NCBI RefSeq assembly: GCF_001641265.1 | Contig: NW_020167534.1 | Coordinates: 1-64,000, forward strand | Direction: 5' to 3' | DNA length: 64,000 bases | DNA from: Pseudogymnoascus destructans | Taxonomy: Eukaryota; Ascomycota; Leotiomycetes; Thelebolales; Thelebolaceae | Shown here: positions 31,889 through 42,480 of the stretch, one piece after another | How positions within the stretch are numbered: position 1 is the stretch's first letter | Layout: the number at the start of each line of letters is the position of its first letter | Notes under the pieces: model-generated | Databases searched by the model: none | Told to the model about the DNA's origin: nothing | Seen by the model: only the letters and a program-made list of their open reading frames with translations | Translations under genes and position numbers: made by a program

Positions 31889-32459
31889 CACGGAGGTTTG
31901 CTATATGAGCGTTTCTGTAGGTGTTTGGGTGAAAACAGCTCCAGTCGTCGTGCCAGTCGTCGCCGATTTTCGGTGCCGTTTTGTGATAAATAAATAAATA
32001 AACAAAACCGCTCTTAAAAAACGCCGTAATTTGTGATTGTAAAATCGAAAGCTTGTCGCTGGGTTAAAAGTGATATGCAAATGCAACAAAGGGAATAAAG
32101 AGAAGAAATATATTTTTTACAAAGTATGCCAAATCTAAAGTTGGACAATGTCGACACACAGCTTGAGGCGGATCCGACGATTACTAAACCAACCAACAGC
32201 AGGTTTTGGGGGGCCTGTTGTGTTATATGTGCCTTAAATATAAGGCCACAATATAGCGGAGTGAAATATTTTGGCGGGCGCACTAACGAAATTCGAGATC
32301 AGTTTAGTTTATTGGTGAAGAACGCTGCAGAGCGGACGGAAAACGGCATCACCCAACTGCAACCTTACTCGAAACTTTTGTTAATCGAGGAAGATCTTGC
32401 TGGGACCGACAATCCTTTCGATATTTGCCATTTCCAACAGCGATTTCACAGTTTTTGAC
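31889..32459. other. intergenic region between divergent genes
   Basis: A divergent promoter region, AT-rich around 31985-32110 (AAATAAATAAATAAAC). An ATG-started frame of 110 codons at 32126-32458 ends just before the RRP14 start; it matches nothing I know and more likely lies in the leader. Confidence 0.45.
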
Positions 32460-34197
32460 ATGGCAGATAGCTCATTGCAGGTGTGTACTCGCTTTTCCCC
32501 GCCTTTTTTTTCCAAACCAAAAAGTTTCGGGTTCTGATGAGATTGTGTCGCAATACAGGATCGCCTGCGTGACCACGCTAAAGCATTCGACGGGTTGCTC
32601 TCTCTGATTCCTGCAAAGTACTACTACGGGGAAGATAATAGCGTATGTGAAATTCTCCGCAAACTTTCTCGCAATCCGGACCTCGTCTAAGACCAAACCA
32701 CAGGACCAATGGAAGAAGAAGAAGCAGACTAAGGAAGAAGCCGCCGCTGCCAGGCGCGCAAAGTTAGATCCGGATTCTGCAAAGAGCGCAAAGGACGTTA
32801 TGGACGAGCGGGCCAAGAAGCGGAAGCTCGAACAACTCGAGGAGGAAGGCTCTGATATCGAAGGTGTCGAGAAAGAGTTGCCAAGGCAGGGTCTTAAACA
32901 GGGCGATGCCAAGAACAAGAAACAAAAAGTGCAGGACAAGGAAGATAAAAAGCCGAATGGCACAGCAAAGGCACCAGCAGACGATGCCGAGGCAGCGAAG
33001 CAGGCCAGGATAGAGGCGAAGAAGCTGAAGGTGCAGCTGAAGAAAGAGAAGGCCACCAAGAAGGCTGAGAAGCAAAAGGCGAAGAAAGCAAAGGTAGCTG
33101 AACAAAAAGTCGACCTCAGAGACGGTGATGCTGAGATAGACGTCGAAGGGATTGTAGCTGAGGACGAGGTCGCCGACGAGACTGTGGAGGGAGACGAGAC
33201 TACCACAGGAGGAGATGAAATGCAAGATATCGAGATGGACGGAATCGCCGATGAAGTAGACGCAGAGAATGAGACCTCGCCACAACCCACCGTTTCGTCA
33301 ACCTCCACCCCTCAATCACCAACCTTCGACACCACCGACAAGCCATCCACCAACTCCACCTCCACATCCACCTCCTCCGTCGTCCCCCCCACCAAAGCCC
33401 CCAAACACATCAAACTCCCCACCGACCCTGACCTCCTCAAAGCCCGCCTCGCCGCACGCATCGAAGCCCTCCGCGCGGCCCGCAAAGCCGACGGCCCCAA
33501 CGGCGCCCCCGCCCGCAACAGACAAGAACTCATGGAGTCCCGCCGCAAGAAGGAAGAGCAACGGCGCGCACACAAGAAGGAGCTGCGCAACCAAGCCCGC
33601 GCTGGGGAAGATGCTCGCCGCGAGGAGGCTCTTGCCTCTGTGCGCGACTCCCCCGCTAGTGGCATCATGAGCCCAGCCATCCACACCGCCGAGGCGAACA
33701 ACTTCTCGTTCGGCCGTGTGGCTTTCGCGGACGGCCAGCAGCTGACTGACGACCTGTCGTCGCTCCTCAGCGCACCGAAGAAGCGCGGACCTCAGGACCC
33801 GGCGACGGCACTGCAGGCGGCAGAGAACAAACGCCTCCGCCTCGCAGGGCTCGACGAGGGCAAGCGCGCCGACATCGAGGAGAAGGATATGTGGCTCGCG
33901 GCGAAGAGGCATGCACACGGCGAGAAAGTGCGCGATGACGGGAGTCTGCTCAAGAAGACGCTGAAGCGTAAGGAGAAGGCGAAGAAGAAGAGCGAGAAGG
34001 AGTGGGGCGAGAGGAAGGAGGGTGTTGCTAAGAGTCAGGCGATTAGGCAGAAGAAGAGGGAGGAGAATCTGCAGAAGAGGAAGGATTCAAAGGGTGTGAA
34101 GGGGAAGAAGGGTGGGAAGCCGGGGGCGAAGAAGGGTGGTGCGAAGCCGAAGTCGAGACCGGGGTTTGAGGGGAGCTTTAGCTCGAAGAAGAGGTGA
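32460..34197 (+). CDS. RRP14: Ribosomal RNA-processing protein 14 (SURF6 family)
   Basis: Exons are 32460..32480, 32559..32642 and 32704..34197 (introns 78 and 61 nt), giving 532 residues. The tiny first exon encodes MADSSLQ. Exon 2 gives DRLRDHAKAFDGLLSLIPAK and YYYGEDNS, and exon 3 starts DQWKKKKQTKEEAAAARRAK: together these are the SURF6/Rrp14 N-terminal signature. The conserved SURF6 core is in the C-terminal half (RQELMESRRKKEEQRRAHKK, NFSFGRVAFADGQQLTDDL, then SLLKKTLKRKEKAKKKSEKE). The middle is Lys-rich, then acidic. Family members act in the nucleolus in 40S and 60S pre-ribosome maturation. The start at 32460 is needed for the signature and fits both splice phases. Confidence 0.95.
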
Positions 34198-34692
34198 TAT
34201 AGGTTTGTAAGTAGGTGATGGGATACCGGTAGGGATATTATGGAGTTTATGGGCATAGTGATGAATCAAGAAGTGTGAATCGTTAAATTATTTTTTATGA
34301 TTGAGTGAATATGTGCAACAACGTGCAATAGTTAAAGGCTCTGACCTGGTCACTACAATGAACTGGTAAACCACATAAGGTCATCATAAAGTTGTCTAAC
34401 GCCAGGTCGCAGAAAGCAACACTCAAGCTGGCTACCTAGGTATACACATCAAAAAAGGAAAATAGTACTCTTCTCCCTCCCAGTTGCGGGCAGGAGAAGC
34501 GGCACGCCCCTTCGCCCCATCCCCCGCTGCCTAATGCGTACCGAAACCTATAGTGTTTTTCTCCAAACTATTTCCGACACAACAAAAATCGCTGCGAGAG
34601 ACAAGAAACTTTCCATTAGTCGTAGGACCGAGCTGAGGAGTGAGCGTGGGGGAGATATGTCTGGTACAAAAAAGGACAAATCGATCCGTCCT
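34198..34692. other. intergenic, convergent 3' ends
   Basis: About 495 bases between the RRP14 stop and the VPS74 stop. No gene or repeat seen. AT-rich around 34275-34320, which would suit poly(A) addition for either gene. Confidence 0.5.
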
Positions 34693-35942
34693 CTAGAGGA
34701 GCGAATCGAGCCTGGTGAAGACGCTGAGACACGCGGCGACGACCTCGAGCTGGAGCTCCTTATCTTTCCCTTCGTTGATTTCCTGCCAGGGGTTGTTAGA
34801 GGGACCCTTGAGAAGTTCAACATATCTCTGAGACAAAAAGACTTACATCCTGTACAACTTGGTTCAAGTTGGCTCCCACGCCTCCGTTTGTAGCTCCCGC
34901 GCGCTTTCCGAAGGGCCACTGGCTGTATTCCGCCAAGAGCTCGTCCACTTGCGCAAAGGCCCGTTCCCTGGCCTCGTGGCCAAGAGACGCCAAGGCGTTC
35001 TCGAGGACGTTGGCTGCGTAGGCGGCGCAGACCATGGAGATGGTGCGGATATTTCTGAACTCGAGGTTCTCTGGGAGCCATTGGCTCGCCGGTAGTACCA
35101 CGGTTCGCTGTGTGAGGACGTTTCGGACGCGTCGCCTTATCTCTTCTTTCGGTCCGCCGTCGGCGACGGGGTGTGTGGCCATATCGAAGAGGAGGAAGTT
35201 CTTCTTCTCGGTTCGTAGGATTCCCTTGTCGACAAGTCCCTTTAGCAACCTCTCGCGGACTTGCTTCAGCTGGTAGCCGATCTTCATCAGATTCCAGGTT
35301 TCGCCTGCAGAAGCCTTTGTCTTAGCAAAAAATAGTTGTTGAGTGTTGGTGTTGCTGGTAGAACATACCGCTCATCAGGTCAATCCACGAGCTGACGCTC
35401 ATCTTTTCGCTCGATTTCATCATCTTCAGCGCCTCGTCCAGCAAGACTTCTCCAGTAAGTGTATCGTCTATAACTTCGATAATCCGGTCTGCCAGAGGAA
35501 ATCTTCTCCTCGAGGAGTCCTTCTGCATGCTCACACGACCTCTGAAAGCCAGCTCGATGACGATACACCCTCGAAGCGCATATGATATGTTATCGTTCCA
35601 GAAGGACAAATAGCCCTGTAACCCATCTTGTCAGTAGCAATTCGTCAGCCTGGTGCGCTCCCGGTATCGCATTACCTGCTTATCCTTGAGACCCAACAGG
35701 AGAACCTCTTCCATCATAGTCAGCTTCGGCTGCTTACTCCTCTCCGCGCTCTCATTCATGTCCCGCGGGTCAAACGCAATCTTGTGTCCATTCTCGCCGC
35801 TCTCGTACGACGTTTCTGGCTGATCCCTTGAGGATCCTGCTTTGGGCACCGGCGATGCAACGCGGCTCGAGCTGTTCTCATCGTTATCACCGCTTGCCGT
35901 GCCTCCGCCGCCGCCCCTCCGTCGCGTCAAACCGGATGACAT
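34693..35942 (-). CDS. VPS74: Golgi PI4P-binding protein Vps74/GOLPH3
   Basis: Exons are 35942..35676, 35615..35369, 35304..34847 and 34782..34693 (introns 60, 64 and 64 nt), giving 353 residues. Residues 1-75 are Gly/Ser-rich and poorly ordered. The GPP34 domain follows: MMEEVLLLGLKDKQ, GYLSFWNDNISYALRG (W95 and R104 fit the PI4P-site Trp and Arg of GOLPH3), IELAFRGRVSM, LDEALKMMKSSEKMSVSSWI, QVRERLLKGLVDKGILRTEK and NLNQVV. The last exon gives the conserved ending LEVVAACLSVFTRLDSLL. The protein retains glycosyltransferases in the Golgi by linking PI4P membranes, enzymes and coat. The length agrees with yeast Vps74 (345). Confidence 0.95.
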
Positions 35943-36517
35943 TGTTGTGTGTGTTGGAGTGAAAATTATCGAGGAGTTGCGGTCGAGGAGGGCAGGGGCA
36001 GGAGGTGAGCTGCTGTCATATGCGGAAGTTGCCCGACTCTAGGTCCCGTACACGACGATGGTGGTGTTAAACCAGTCCAGATGGCAGTACTCGAGTATGT
36101 ACGACTTGAATGACCAATGCTTGGGGTTGTAGAGATGGATTGAGCTCCAATGGCGAGGGCGGTGGGGGGGCGATAATATTCGGTGACCTTACAATGCAGG
36201 ACCCTCCCTAGGTAACACTTCAAGAAAGGTTCATTGATACAGCCCATGTTCGCTTAACCACTCTCGGCGCCATTGACGGGCCAAAAAATATTCCCTGGTG
36301 ATATTATTGTTTACAATCACGGAAGGAATCACATTATTGATAGCAGAGAGTACGGGTAGCAGTTTGAGCAGGATTTCTTCTAAAGAACAGTTTTACAAAG
36401 TATCATTCAACATGCTATTATGGGATGTCAAAAAATATACAGCGACGCGCCGTTAAGGCGCATCGGACACCCCTCCCCGTTTCCCAACATATATCCTCCA
36501 CCAGTGCGATTCACCGA
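35943..36517. other. intergenic, VPS74 promoter and ACP 3' region
   Basis: About 575 bases. No gene seen on either strand; frames on the + strand here are antisense leader sequence. Confidence 0.5.
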
Positions 36518-37203
36518 TCAGTGAGCTGTAGTTCGAGTTAGTTGATGTATGAGTAGAGCATCGTGAAGTTTGACTAACCATCTGGCTGTGCAAGGATGTA
36601 CTCAACGGCCTTGTCCACTATTCTGTTGTCAGTCCTGCATCGTAAATCGCGCTCTCTCTTCGTTCACATACCGCTGTGGATGGCATCCGCATCCTTGTCT
36701 GGGATCTCGATGCTGAACTCCTAGTTTCCGTTAATATCGGGCCAGCCTCGGGTTGAGTCAAAATTTGCCTACCTCCTCAATTGCCATCACAACCTCAACC
36801 GTGTCCAAGCTGTCCAAACCAAGATCGTTGTTGAAGTGGGAGGTAGCGGTGAGCTATATATATTGTGAGTTGATGCGCAGAAAAAAAAACGCGCTTGGAT
36901 ATCGAATGTACCATAGAAGGGTCGGTGACCTTTAAGAACTGGTTAGCAACGAACAACAACTCTACAGGGATAACCCCAAGGAGCACTCACTTTATCGAAG
37001 TTCTTTAACAGATCAACAATTCTTCCCTCAACCTCTGGCTTGGCGAGCCCGGCGGCAGCGGAGTAGCATCTCGCGGCGTTGACTACCGACGGGGCGTACT
37101 GGAAAGTTGGGATAGCCGACGCAGGACGGGTAATTGGGCCGGCTCTATGGACAGCTTGGCTGGCAGCACTGCGTGCGGATTTGAGGAGAACTGTGCGAAA
37201 CAT
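36518..37203 (-). CDS. ACP1: mitochondrial acyl carrier protein (complex I SDAP/NDUFAB1)
   Basis: Six exons: 37203..36991, 36929..36912, 36853..36773, 36720..36672, 36617..36579 and 36525..36518; introns are 61, 58, 52, 54 and 53 nt. The product is 135 residues, close to the Neurospora protein. Residues 1 to about 50 are a mitochondrial presequence (FRTVLLKSARSAASQAVHRA). The core has VEGRIVDLLKNFDK, then TSHFNNDLGLDSLDTVEVVM, where Ser92 of the DSL motif takes the phosphopantetheine arm, then IPDKDADAIHSV and EYILAQPDAH. Exon 2 is 18 nt (VTDPSM) and the last exon is 8 nt. Reading through the last intron would give a near-identical end (QPDG), so the 8-nt exon rests on the conserved QPDAH ending and good splice sites. 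It acts in mitochondrial fatty acid synthesis and complex I. Confidence 0.93.
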
Positions 37204-37678
37204 TTTGGAGGATGTAGATGCCGGAGATGGAGATCTTAAGTTGGTCAATGGTGTCGGCTCGGAATGTTCGACGAGCTTCAATGGGCTTTGTCACTACCAT
37301 GCGCTAGCGGGAGATCACGTGTTAGTTTGATTCTCTCCTTTTAAGATTGAGGGTGAGGAAGCCTTCGTTAATTGTCTCTATAATAACTGTAGTTTTCATT
37401 AAATAAACACGAATTATTGCAGTTATAGTATATATGATCTATACCATTGAATATGAAATACGTCGAAATATCTTAATGTCTCGTTGATTTAAGGGTTAAG
37501 GGTAGACAGCCATAACATAAAACCACGTGACCCTTAACCCACCAACCAATTCAACCAATCAAACCACACCCGTTCTGGGATTAGACATCACCAGCATCCA
37601 ACTTCGCGAATTTGACGAACCTCGAAGCACAGCTACACGTCCACGCCCCCATCCCTCCCCCCTCCCCCCGCAAGCACA
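37204..37678. promoter_or_regulatory. divergent promoter between two complex I subunit genes
   Basis: 475 bp separate the start codons. Two CCAAT boxes stand 9 bp apart (37546-37550 and 37555-37559), and CACGTG hexamers occur at 37316-37321 and 37524-37529. CCAAT is the binding core of the Hap2/3/5 complex and CACGTG that of Cbf1-type bHLH factors, both known regulators of respiratory genes in fungi. The motifs are seen; their use here is inferred. Confidence 0.5.
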
Positions 37679-38512
37679 ATGGCATCCACAAAGCCGCTCA
37701 CAATGCTTTGCCGGCCATCCGCGCAGCTCCTCCTCCGCACCTCGCGCACCTCTGCTGCCTCGCCCTGGATCCAAGCCGCCGCGGCCTTCTCAACCGCCCC
37801 AGCCCGCTACGCTACCCCCACCGGCCCTCCGCCGTCAAAATTCAGACTCGCGCGCCCAGAGCGATGGAATGAGAGCAAGACCTCAGCCCTTGACCAGGCG
37901 GGTCAGTTCTTCCTGCTCACTGAGATGGCGCGAGGCATGTATGTGGTGCTGGAGCAGTTTTTCAGACCGCCGTAAGTTCAACTCCCGAGGTTGCCATTGG
38001 GGACGCAGATGGGCATGAGGTGGATTGAGAGTGCGAATACTGATGGTTTTGGGTGCAGATATACGATTTACTACCCTTTCGAGAAGGGACCGATCTCGCC
38101 GAGGTTCCGTGGAGAACACGCCCTGAGACGTTACCCTAGTGGTGAGGAGAGATGTATTGCATGCAAGCTGTGCGAAGCTGTATGTACATCCATCCCATTT
38201 ATAGCTATCTGAACTATACTGATTGACTTCCCCCAGATCTGCCCCGCCCAAGCCATCACCATCGAAGCCGAGGAGCGTGAGGATGGCTCCCGCCGGACGA
38301 CCCGCTACGACATCGACATGACGAAGTGCATCTACTGCGGCTTCTGCCAGGAGTCGTGCCCCGTCGACGCCATTGTCGAGTCGCCGAACGCCGAGTATGC
38401 CACCGAGACGAGGGAGGAGCTGCTGTACAACAAGGAGAAGCTGTTGGCGAATGGAGATAAGTGGGAGACCGAGATGGCGGCTGCGGCACGGGCGGATGCA
38501 CCTTACAGATAA
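37679..38512 (+). CDS. NDUFS8: NADH:ubiquinone oxidoreductase 23-kDa subunit (TYKY, NDUFS8)
   Basis: Exons are 37679..37971, 38059..38179 and 38237..38512 (introns 87 and 57 nt), giving 229 residues. The first 50 or so residues are a presequence rich in Ser, Ala and Arg. RGMYVVLEQFFRPP and YTIYYPFEKGPISPRFRGEH precede two 4Fe-4S motifs: C130-x2-C133-x2-C136-x3-C140 (ERCIACKLCEAICPAQA) and C169-x2-C172-x2-C175-x3-C179 (KCIYCGFCQESCPVDA). These carry clusters N6a and N6b in the peripheral arm of complex I. Splicing joins the first cluster motif across intron 2. It is divergent from the ACP gene, another complex I subunit. Confidence 0.96.
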
Positions 38513-39193
38513 ACGGAAAAGAAAAAGAAGAAATTTGGAGCGAATTGGGTGCGGAGGAGGGAGATTGCTTGTATATAAATGGTGGCTGTTGAGGAAGGAA
38601 TTACATATTGAATGTAGTAGAGTTTCATTTTGTTACTTGGTGAATGGCTTCGAATACTTTTATCTTACTTGGCGGCATTGAACGTGAAGACTGCCCAGTG
38701 TAGATGCTGCAGGCCCGTAACTGCTTAATTATTGGCTTTGTGAAATTAGCAGAGGTCATCATCCATGGTAGTCCATTCTGGATATCTTCGTTCGAAAGCG
38801 AGGTAGTAGGTTCAAAGTTAGCAAGCAATAGTCAAGCTACCACATCCACGTCTCATAGTCCGGTGATTTATCTTAAAGATCTTAGTTATCTTTACTGAAT
38901 AATCTATCTCTGCCACTAACCCCCAACACCTGAACCCGAGTTTGGTTCTCTCCTTCCCCATACCGAATGAATCAACAAGAAGTGTTATAACCCCAGAGAC
39001 GCCCACAAACGTACCATAGCACTCGATCGAAAAGTAAAACAAGACATGAAATCATACAGTCCACTCCAATACTCGTTTCTCACACCCAAAACCTCTGCCG
39101 TCGTACAATAATGGAAGACGAGACAGCCATGCGGGTATTTGGATTTATAGAGTGAGAGGCGGACAACGCAGTTGATACCGACTGCAATCCTGA
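38513..39193. other. intergenic, convergent 3' ends
   Basis: About 680 bases between NDUFS8 and the REB1-like gene; no gene or repeat seen. Confidence 0.5.
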
Positions 39194-41800
39194 TCAGAGC
39201 AAAATCGAAACCCGTCTCGCAGGTATCTCCCCATCCAAATCCGAGTTATCAGAATCAGAATCCGAGTTCGAGTTCGAGTTCGAGTTCGCCTTCGCAGATT
39301 TCTGAGCCCCATTCGTCTTCGGCGCAGCCGGTTCCTCATAATCGCTCTCTGGCACCTCCGGCCCACCTGATGGAACAGCATTGCCAACCGAGTCCACGCT
39401 CTCAGACCTACGCGCCATGCGATCGCTGAGCTTTTTCGGCGAGCGGGTTGTGTTCGTCAGTTTCGGCAACTCCTGCCTTATCTGGTTTCCGGCGTCGTCG
39501 TCGGATTCTTCGTCGTCTTCTGGATTGATAGTTTCTGCGCTGGTAGGCTTACTCCTCGTCTTTCTAATCCCTGTAGTGTCCTTGAAAGATTTCTCGGTGG
39601 GGTCCTGGCCGTTTGCATTACCCAGCTTCTCCAAGAGTATCTCGACGATTTCTTGCAGGACATGGGAATTGGCATCAGGAACCGTGTCCTTGAGCTTCAT
39701 ATACGCCATCTTGGTGGCGCTAACAGCAAAGCGCTCTTGGAATTTCTCGTCGCCAACCTTCTTCCAATTGATCTTCCCCTCCCTTCCCACCCGCGACTCT
39801 TTAATACTGCGCAGAATGACCAACTTATCATCCAAGCCCATCTGCTGCGTCTCCTTGCGCGCGAGCTTCTCGCGCCACGGCGCACCCACTTTGAGCGGCG
39901 TGGTGTCAAACTTGTCCGGGTCCTCGCGCTCATGCATGCGCCTCCATTTCTGGCGACACTGCAGCCGACTCCTCGTGCGGCCCATCTTCTCGCTGACCTG
40001 CTGCCAATCCACGAGCTCGGTGTCATCCACTTCATCGTCGTCGGGATTAGACTCTATCACGCCTAGCTGCCTCATCTCCTGGAGGTGTGACACACAAGCT
40101 GCGACTGCGTCACGCAGTTTCTGCTCCTCGTAATCGTCCCAGTATACAGTAATCATGTTATCGCCGCAAATGAGGTAGTTCCTCCAGCGATCACGACAGT
40201 CCTCCGGGTGCCTATTGAGTCTTTGCCCAATCTGCGTCCAGCGATTCGGCATCTGCCTATGCGCCTCTCTAAGATACTCATCGTCCTCTGCTGACCACTT
40301 CCCGCGCGCCGTGAAATTGTGGAATTTTCGGCGACAGAACTTGATTAAAGACCAACGATCCCGGTTCGGGAATTCCTCGCAGACCATGTTGAACAGGTCG
40401 CGGCTCTCGTTCGCTTTGCCATGGATCAAGCGGTTCTGCTCTAGTTCGGCGATGTCGTTCATCTCACGGTACTTGAGTAGTTGGTTCTTGATCACAGCGA
40501 GATCGTCATCGGTCATCCTGGGGGCTGGTTTGCCATCAGCTGCAGCAGCTCGTGTCGGGGTTCGAGGTGCTGCCGCAGAGCTCGCAGGTGATTTTGCTGC
40601 AGCTTTTGTCTTCTGGCTCTTCGTCACCGGAGATTTGGCTTTGAGTGCCTTCTTAGATTTCTTAGAAGGCGTTTCCATAGGATCGTCGTCGACAGGGAGA
40701 CGGCGTTTGCGTCTGCGAGTCGTGCTGGTTGGCTCTTCGCCTGCGGCATAAACGCCAATTTGCGGCACGTCTTTGTTGGCAACCTCCAGTATTTCTCGAC
40801 TGTCTCCGGAATCGTTGGCAGGGCCTGCCGTCGCATTCTGAGGTTCTGTCGCATTCTCAGGTTCGGCTACGGCCAGGTCCATTGCATCTTCAACGGGGTT
40901 TGCAGGCGTATTCTGAGATTGAGTTGGATCAAGATCCATTTCCTCGATGGGGTGGATTTGCGAGCTCTTAGGCTTTGCAGAATTGACATCCGTTTGTTTC
41001 TCGAGATATTTTGATTCGGTTTCACCCGCAGTTGCCTCCTCCGCCTGTTTGCTTTGCCCATTTGCTATGTTGACATCATCGTTGGACTTTCCAGCTTTAG
41101 TGGCACTGGACGGCACATTAACTGCTGCCCAAGAGCTCGTAGGAGCTGGTTCAGGAAGATTGTCCTTCGCAAGGGACTCAGCATCAGCCGCTTTAGGGCC
41201 AGTGCCGCTACCACCACCGTCACCCCCAGCTGCAGCGGCGACCGCCTGCATACTGTTACGCTTGGCCTTTGACTTGTTTTTCTTCTTTTTCGCTGACGTA
41301 GAGCTTGATGGCGCAACCGCTGTCGGTTGTGAAGATTCGGGCACTCTCTCCACAGTATCTGAACGTGGCAGTAGAACCGACGCGGCTGAGCGCAATGGCG
41401 CAGACTGCGAAGTAGGTACCCCAAGACATTGTCGCGCAACTCCCTCGCTCATTCGATTCTTCTTCTTCCTCTGTTTCACGGACGATGTGAGATCGGTATC
41501 TTTCCCTTCGCTATTCCCCCCATTCCCGGCCTTGTTTTTCTTCTTCATCATTTTTTTGAGTTTCTTGTGGGCGCGTCGCGCGCTATCACTTCGATCCCCA
41601 GCGCCGTCCTCTGATATGCCATTGCTCATCTTCCGCTTTCGTTGCGCTGAACTATTGATCGTCTCCTCACGCGCCTCGCGACTCGGTGGAAGGGCGGGAA
41701 GAGGATAGTCGCCCCCAACCCCGCTGCGGGTGCTCGAATTGCCGTCCATGCTTGAAGAGTCCTCTTCTATTCTTTGGACCTGACTTGACTCCTGCCCCAT
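39194..41800 (-). CDS. REB1: REB1-like Myb DNA-binding protein
   Basis: A single-exon gene of 868 residues. The first 430 are disordered, with several Lys-rich tracts (KKLKKMMKKKNKAG, KKKKNKSKAKR, TRRRKRRLPVDDDP, KKSKKALKAKSP). Myb/SANT repeats follow: about 498-545 (ARGKWSAEDDEYLREAHRQM, RWTQIGQRLNRHPEDCRDRW) and about 550-626, a longer repeat with an insert (VYWDDYEEQKLRDAVAACVS, WQQVSEKMGRTRSRLQCRQK). This arrangement is that of Reb1, TTF-1 and S. pombe Rtf1, which bind rDNA terminators and promoters and stop Pol I or forks. The acidic C-terminus has repeated Asn-Ser-Asp near the end. The ATG at 41800 is the first in frame; ATG 41746 (MDGNSSTRSG) is an alternative. Confidence 0.85.
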   Translation of the reverse strand: MGQESSQVQRIEEDSSSMDGNSSTRSGVGGDYPLPALPPSREAREETINSSAQRKRKMSNGISEDGAGDRSDSARRAHKKLKKMMKKKNKAGNGGNSEGKDTDLTSSVKQRKKKNRMSEGVARQCLGVPTSQSAPLRSAASVLLPRSDTVERVPESSQPTAVAPSSSTSAKKKKNKSKAKRNSMQAVAAAAGGDGGGSGTGPKAADAESLAKDNLPEPAPTSSWAAVNVPSSATKAGKSNDDVNIANGQSKQAEEATAGETESKYLEKQTDVNSAKPKSSQIHPIEEMDLDPTQSQNTPANPVEDAMDLAVAEPENATEPQNATAGPANDSGDSREILEVANKDVPQIGVYAAGEEPTSTTRRRKRRLPVDDDPMETPSKKSKKALKAKSPVTKSQKTKAAAKSPASSAAAPRTPTRAAAADGKPAPRMTDDDLAVIKNQLLKYREMNDIAELEQNRLIHGKANESRDLFNMVCEEFPNRDRWSLIKFCRRKFHNFTARGKWSAEDDEYLREAHRQMPNRWTQIGQRLNRHPEDCRDRWRNYLICGDNMITVYWDDYEEQKLRDAVAACVSHLQEMRQLGVIESNPDDDEVDDTELVDWQQVSEKMGRTRSRLQCRQKWRRMHEREDPDKFDTTPLKVGAPWREKLARKETQQMGLDDKLVILRSIKESRVGREGKINWKKVGDEKFQERFAVSATKMAYMKLKDTVPDANSHVLQEIVEILLEKLGNANGQDPTEKSFKDTTGIRKTRSKPTSAETINPEDDEESDDDAGNQIRQELPKLTNTTRSPKKLSDRMARRSESVDSVGNAVPSGGPEVPESDYEEPAAPKTNGAQKSAKANSNSNSNSDSDSDNSDLDGEIPARRVSILL

Positions 41801-42049
41801 ATATGTTTGTGCTGTTGGCAGCGTGTGTGCAGACGCTGAGGTGAAGCTTGAGGCGCAAGTGGTGGTGGTGGTTGGAAAGCTCAGCTACTAAAACTGAAAG
41901 TTCGCGATAACAGGGTTTCAACATGGGGTGGGACCACTCATCCTGCTACTCGTGCGGCCCAAAAGTTTCCACAGGGTCTGTGTGTAATAAGTGGGGCGTG
42001 TAAGTACTTGGAGAAAATGCATGTACATACTCTACGTACTTGTACTGAT
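41801..42049. other. intergenic next to Tc1-like fragment
   Basis: Short promoter region of the REB1-like gene and the 3' edge of the Tc1-like element. GTAAGTACTTG and CTACGTACTTGTAC near 42000-42045 may belong to the transposon end. Confidence 0.35.
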
Positions 42050-42480
42050 CTACCCACGAAAGTTGTTCCCCCCATTGACTGCAATACACCGCTCCAACTT
42101 GTCCTTAAACGAAGCACATAATTGTGTAGATTTCCCATCCATTTTTTTCCCCCATTCTTCCTCAAGAAATACCCGTGCATGAGCTCTCTCAAACTTCCCT
42201 CCGTTTAATGGTGTATAGCCGTCAACCTGATCCTTGAGATAATCAAAGGCATTTTCAATAGGGTGCAAATCGGGAGAGTTTGGAGGCCAAAATTTCACTC
42301 TATAGATTCCCTCCTTCTTCATATAATCTTCCAATGATCGGTGAGCCTTCAAATGAAGACTTACATTATCATCCACAAACCATACTCGTTTTGTAGGATG
42401 TAAAGCCTTTACTTTTCGAAAGTAGGGGAAGAGAAGAGGAATAAGAACCATCTCTCGATATAGAAACCAATCAATCCCGC
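42050..42480 (-). pseudogene. Tc1/mariner-type DDE transposase, C-terminal part
   Basis: The minus strand reads GIDWFLYREMVLIPLLFPYF, then RVWFVDDNVSLHLKAHRS, GIYRVKFWPPNSPDLHPIEN and FDYLKDQVDG. The DDN and WPPNSPDLHPIEN blocks are the second and third catalytic regions of fungal Tc1-like transposases. The frame is open to the 3' stop at 42050 but its 5' side is cut at 42480 by the family B LTR. The N-terminal part is not found elsewhere in the window. Confidence 0.85.

Noticed and set aside
32126..32458. 110-codon ATG frame directly upstream of RRP14
   Set aside because: Ends two bases before the RRP14 ATG, matches nothing, and lies in an AT-rich divergent promoter. More likely leader sequence.
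33312..33918. Antisense frames over RRP14, and similar ones over REB1 and HPC2
   Set aside because: Codon-bias shadows of well-supported genes on the other strand.
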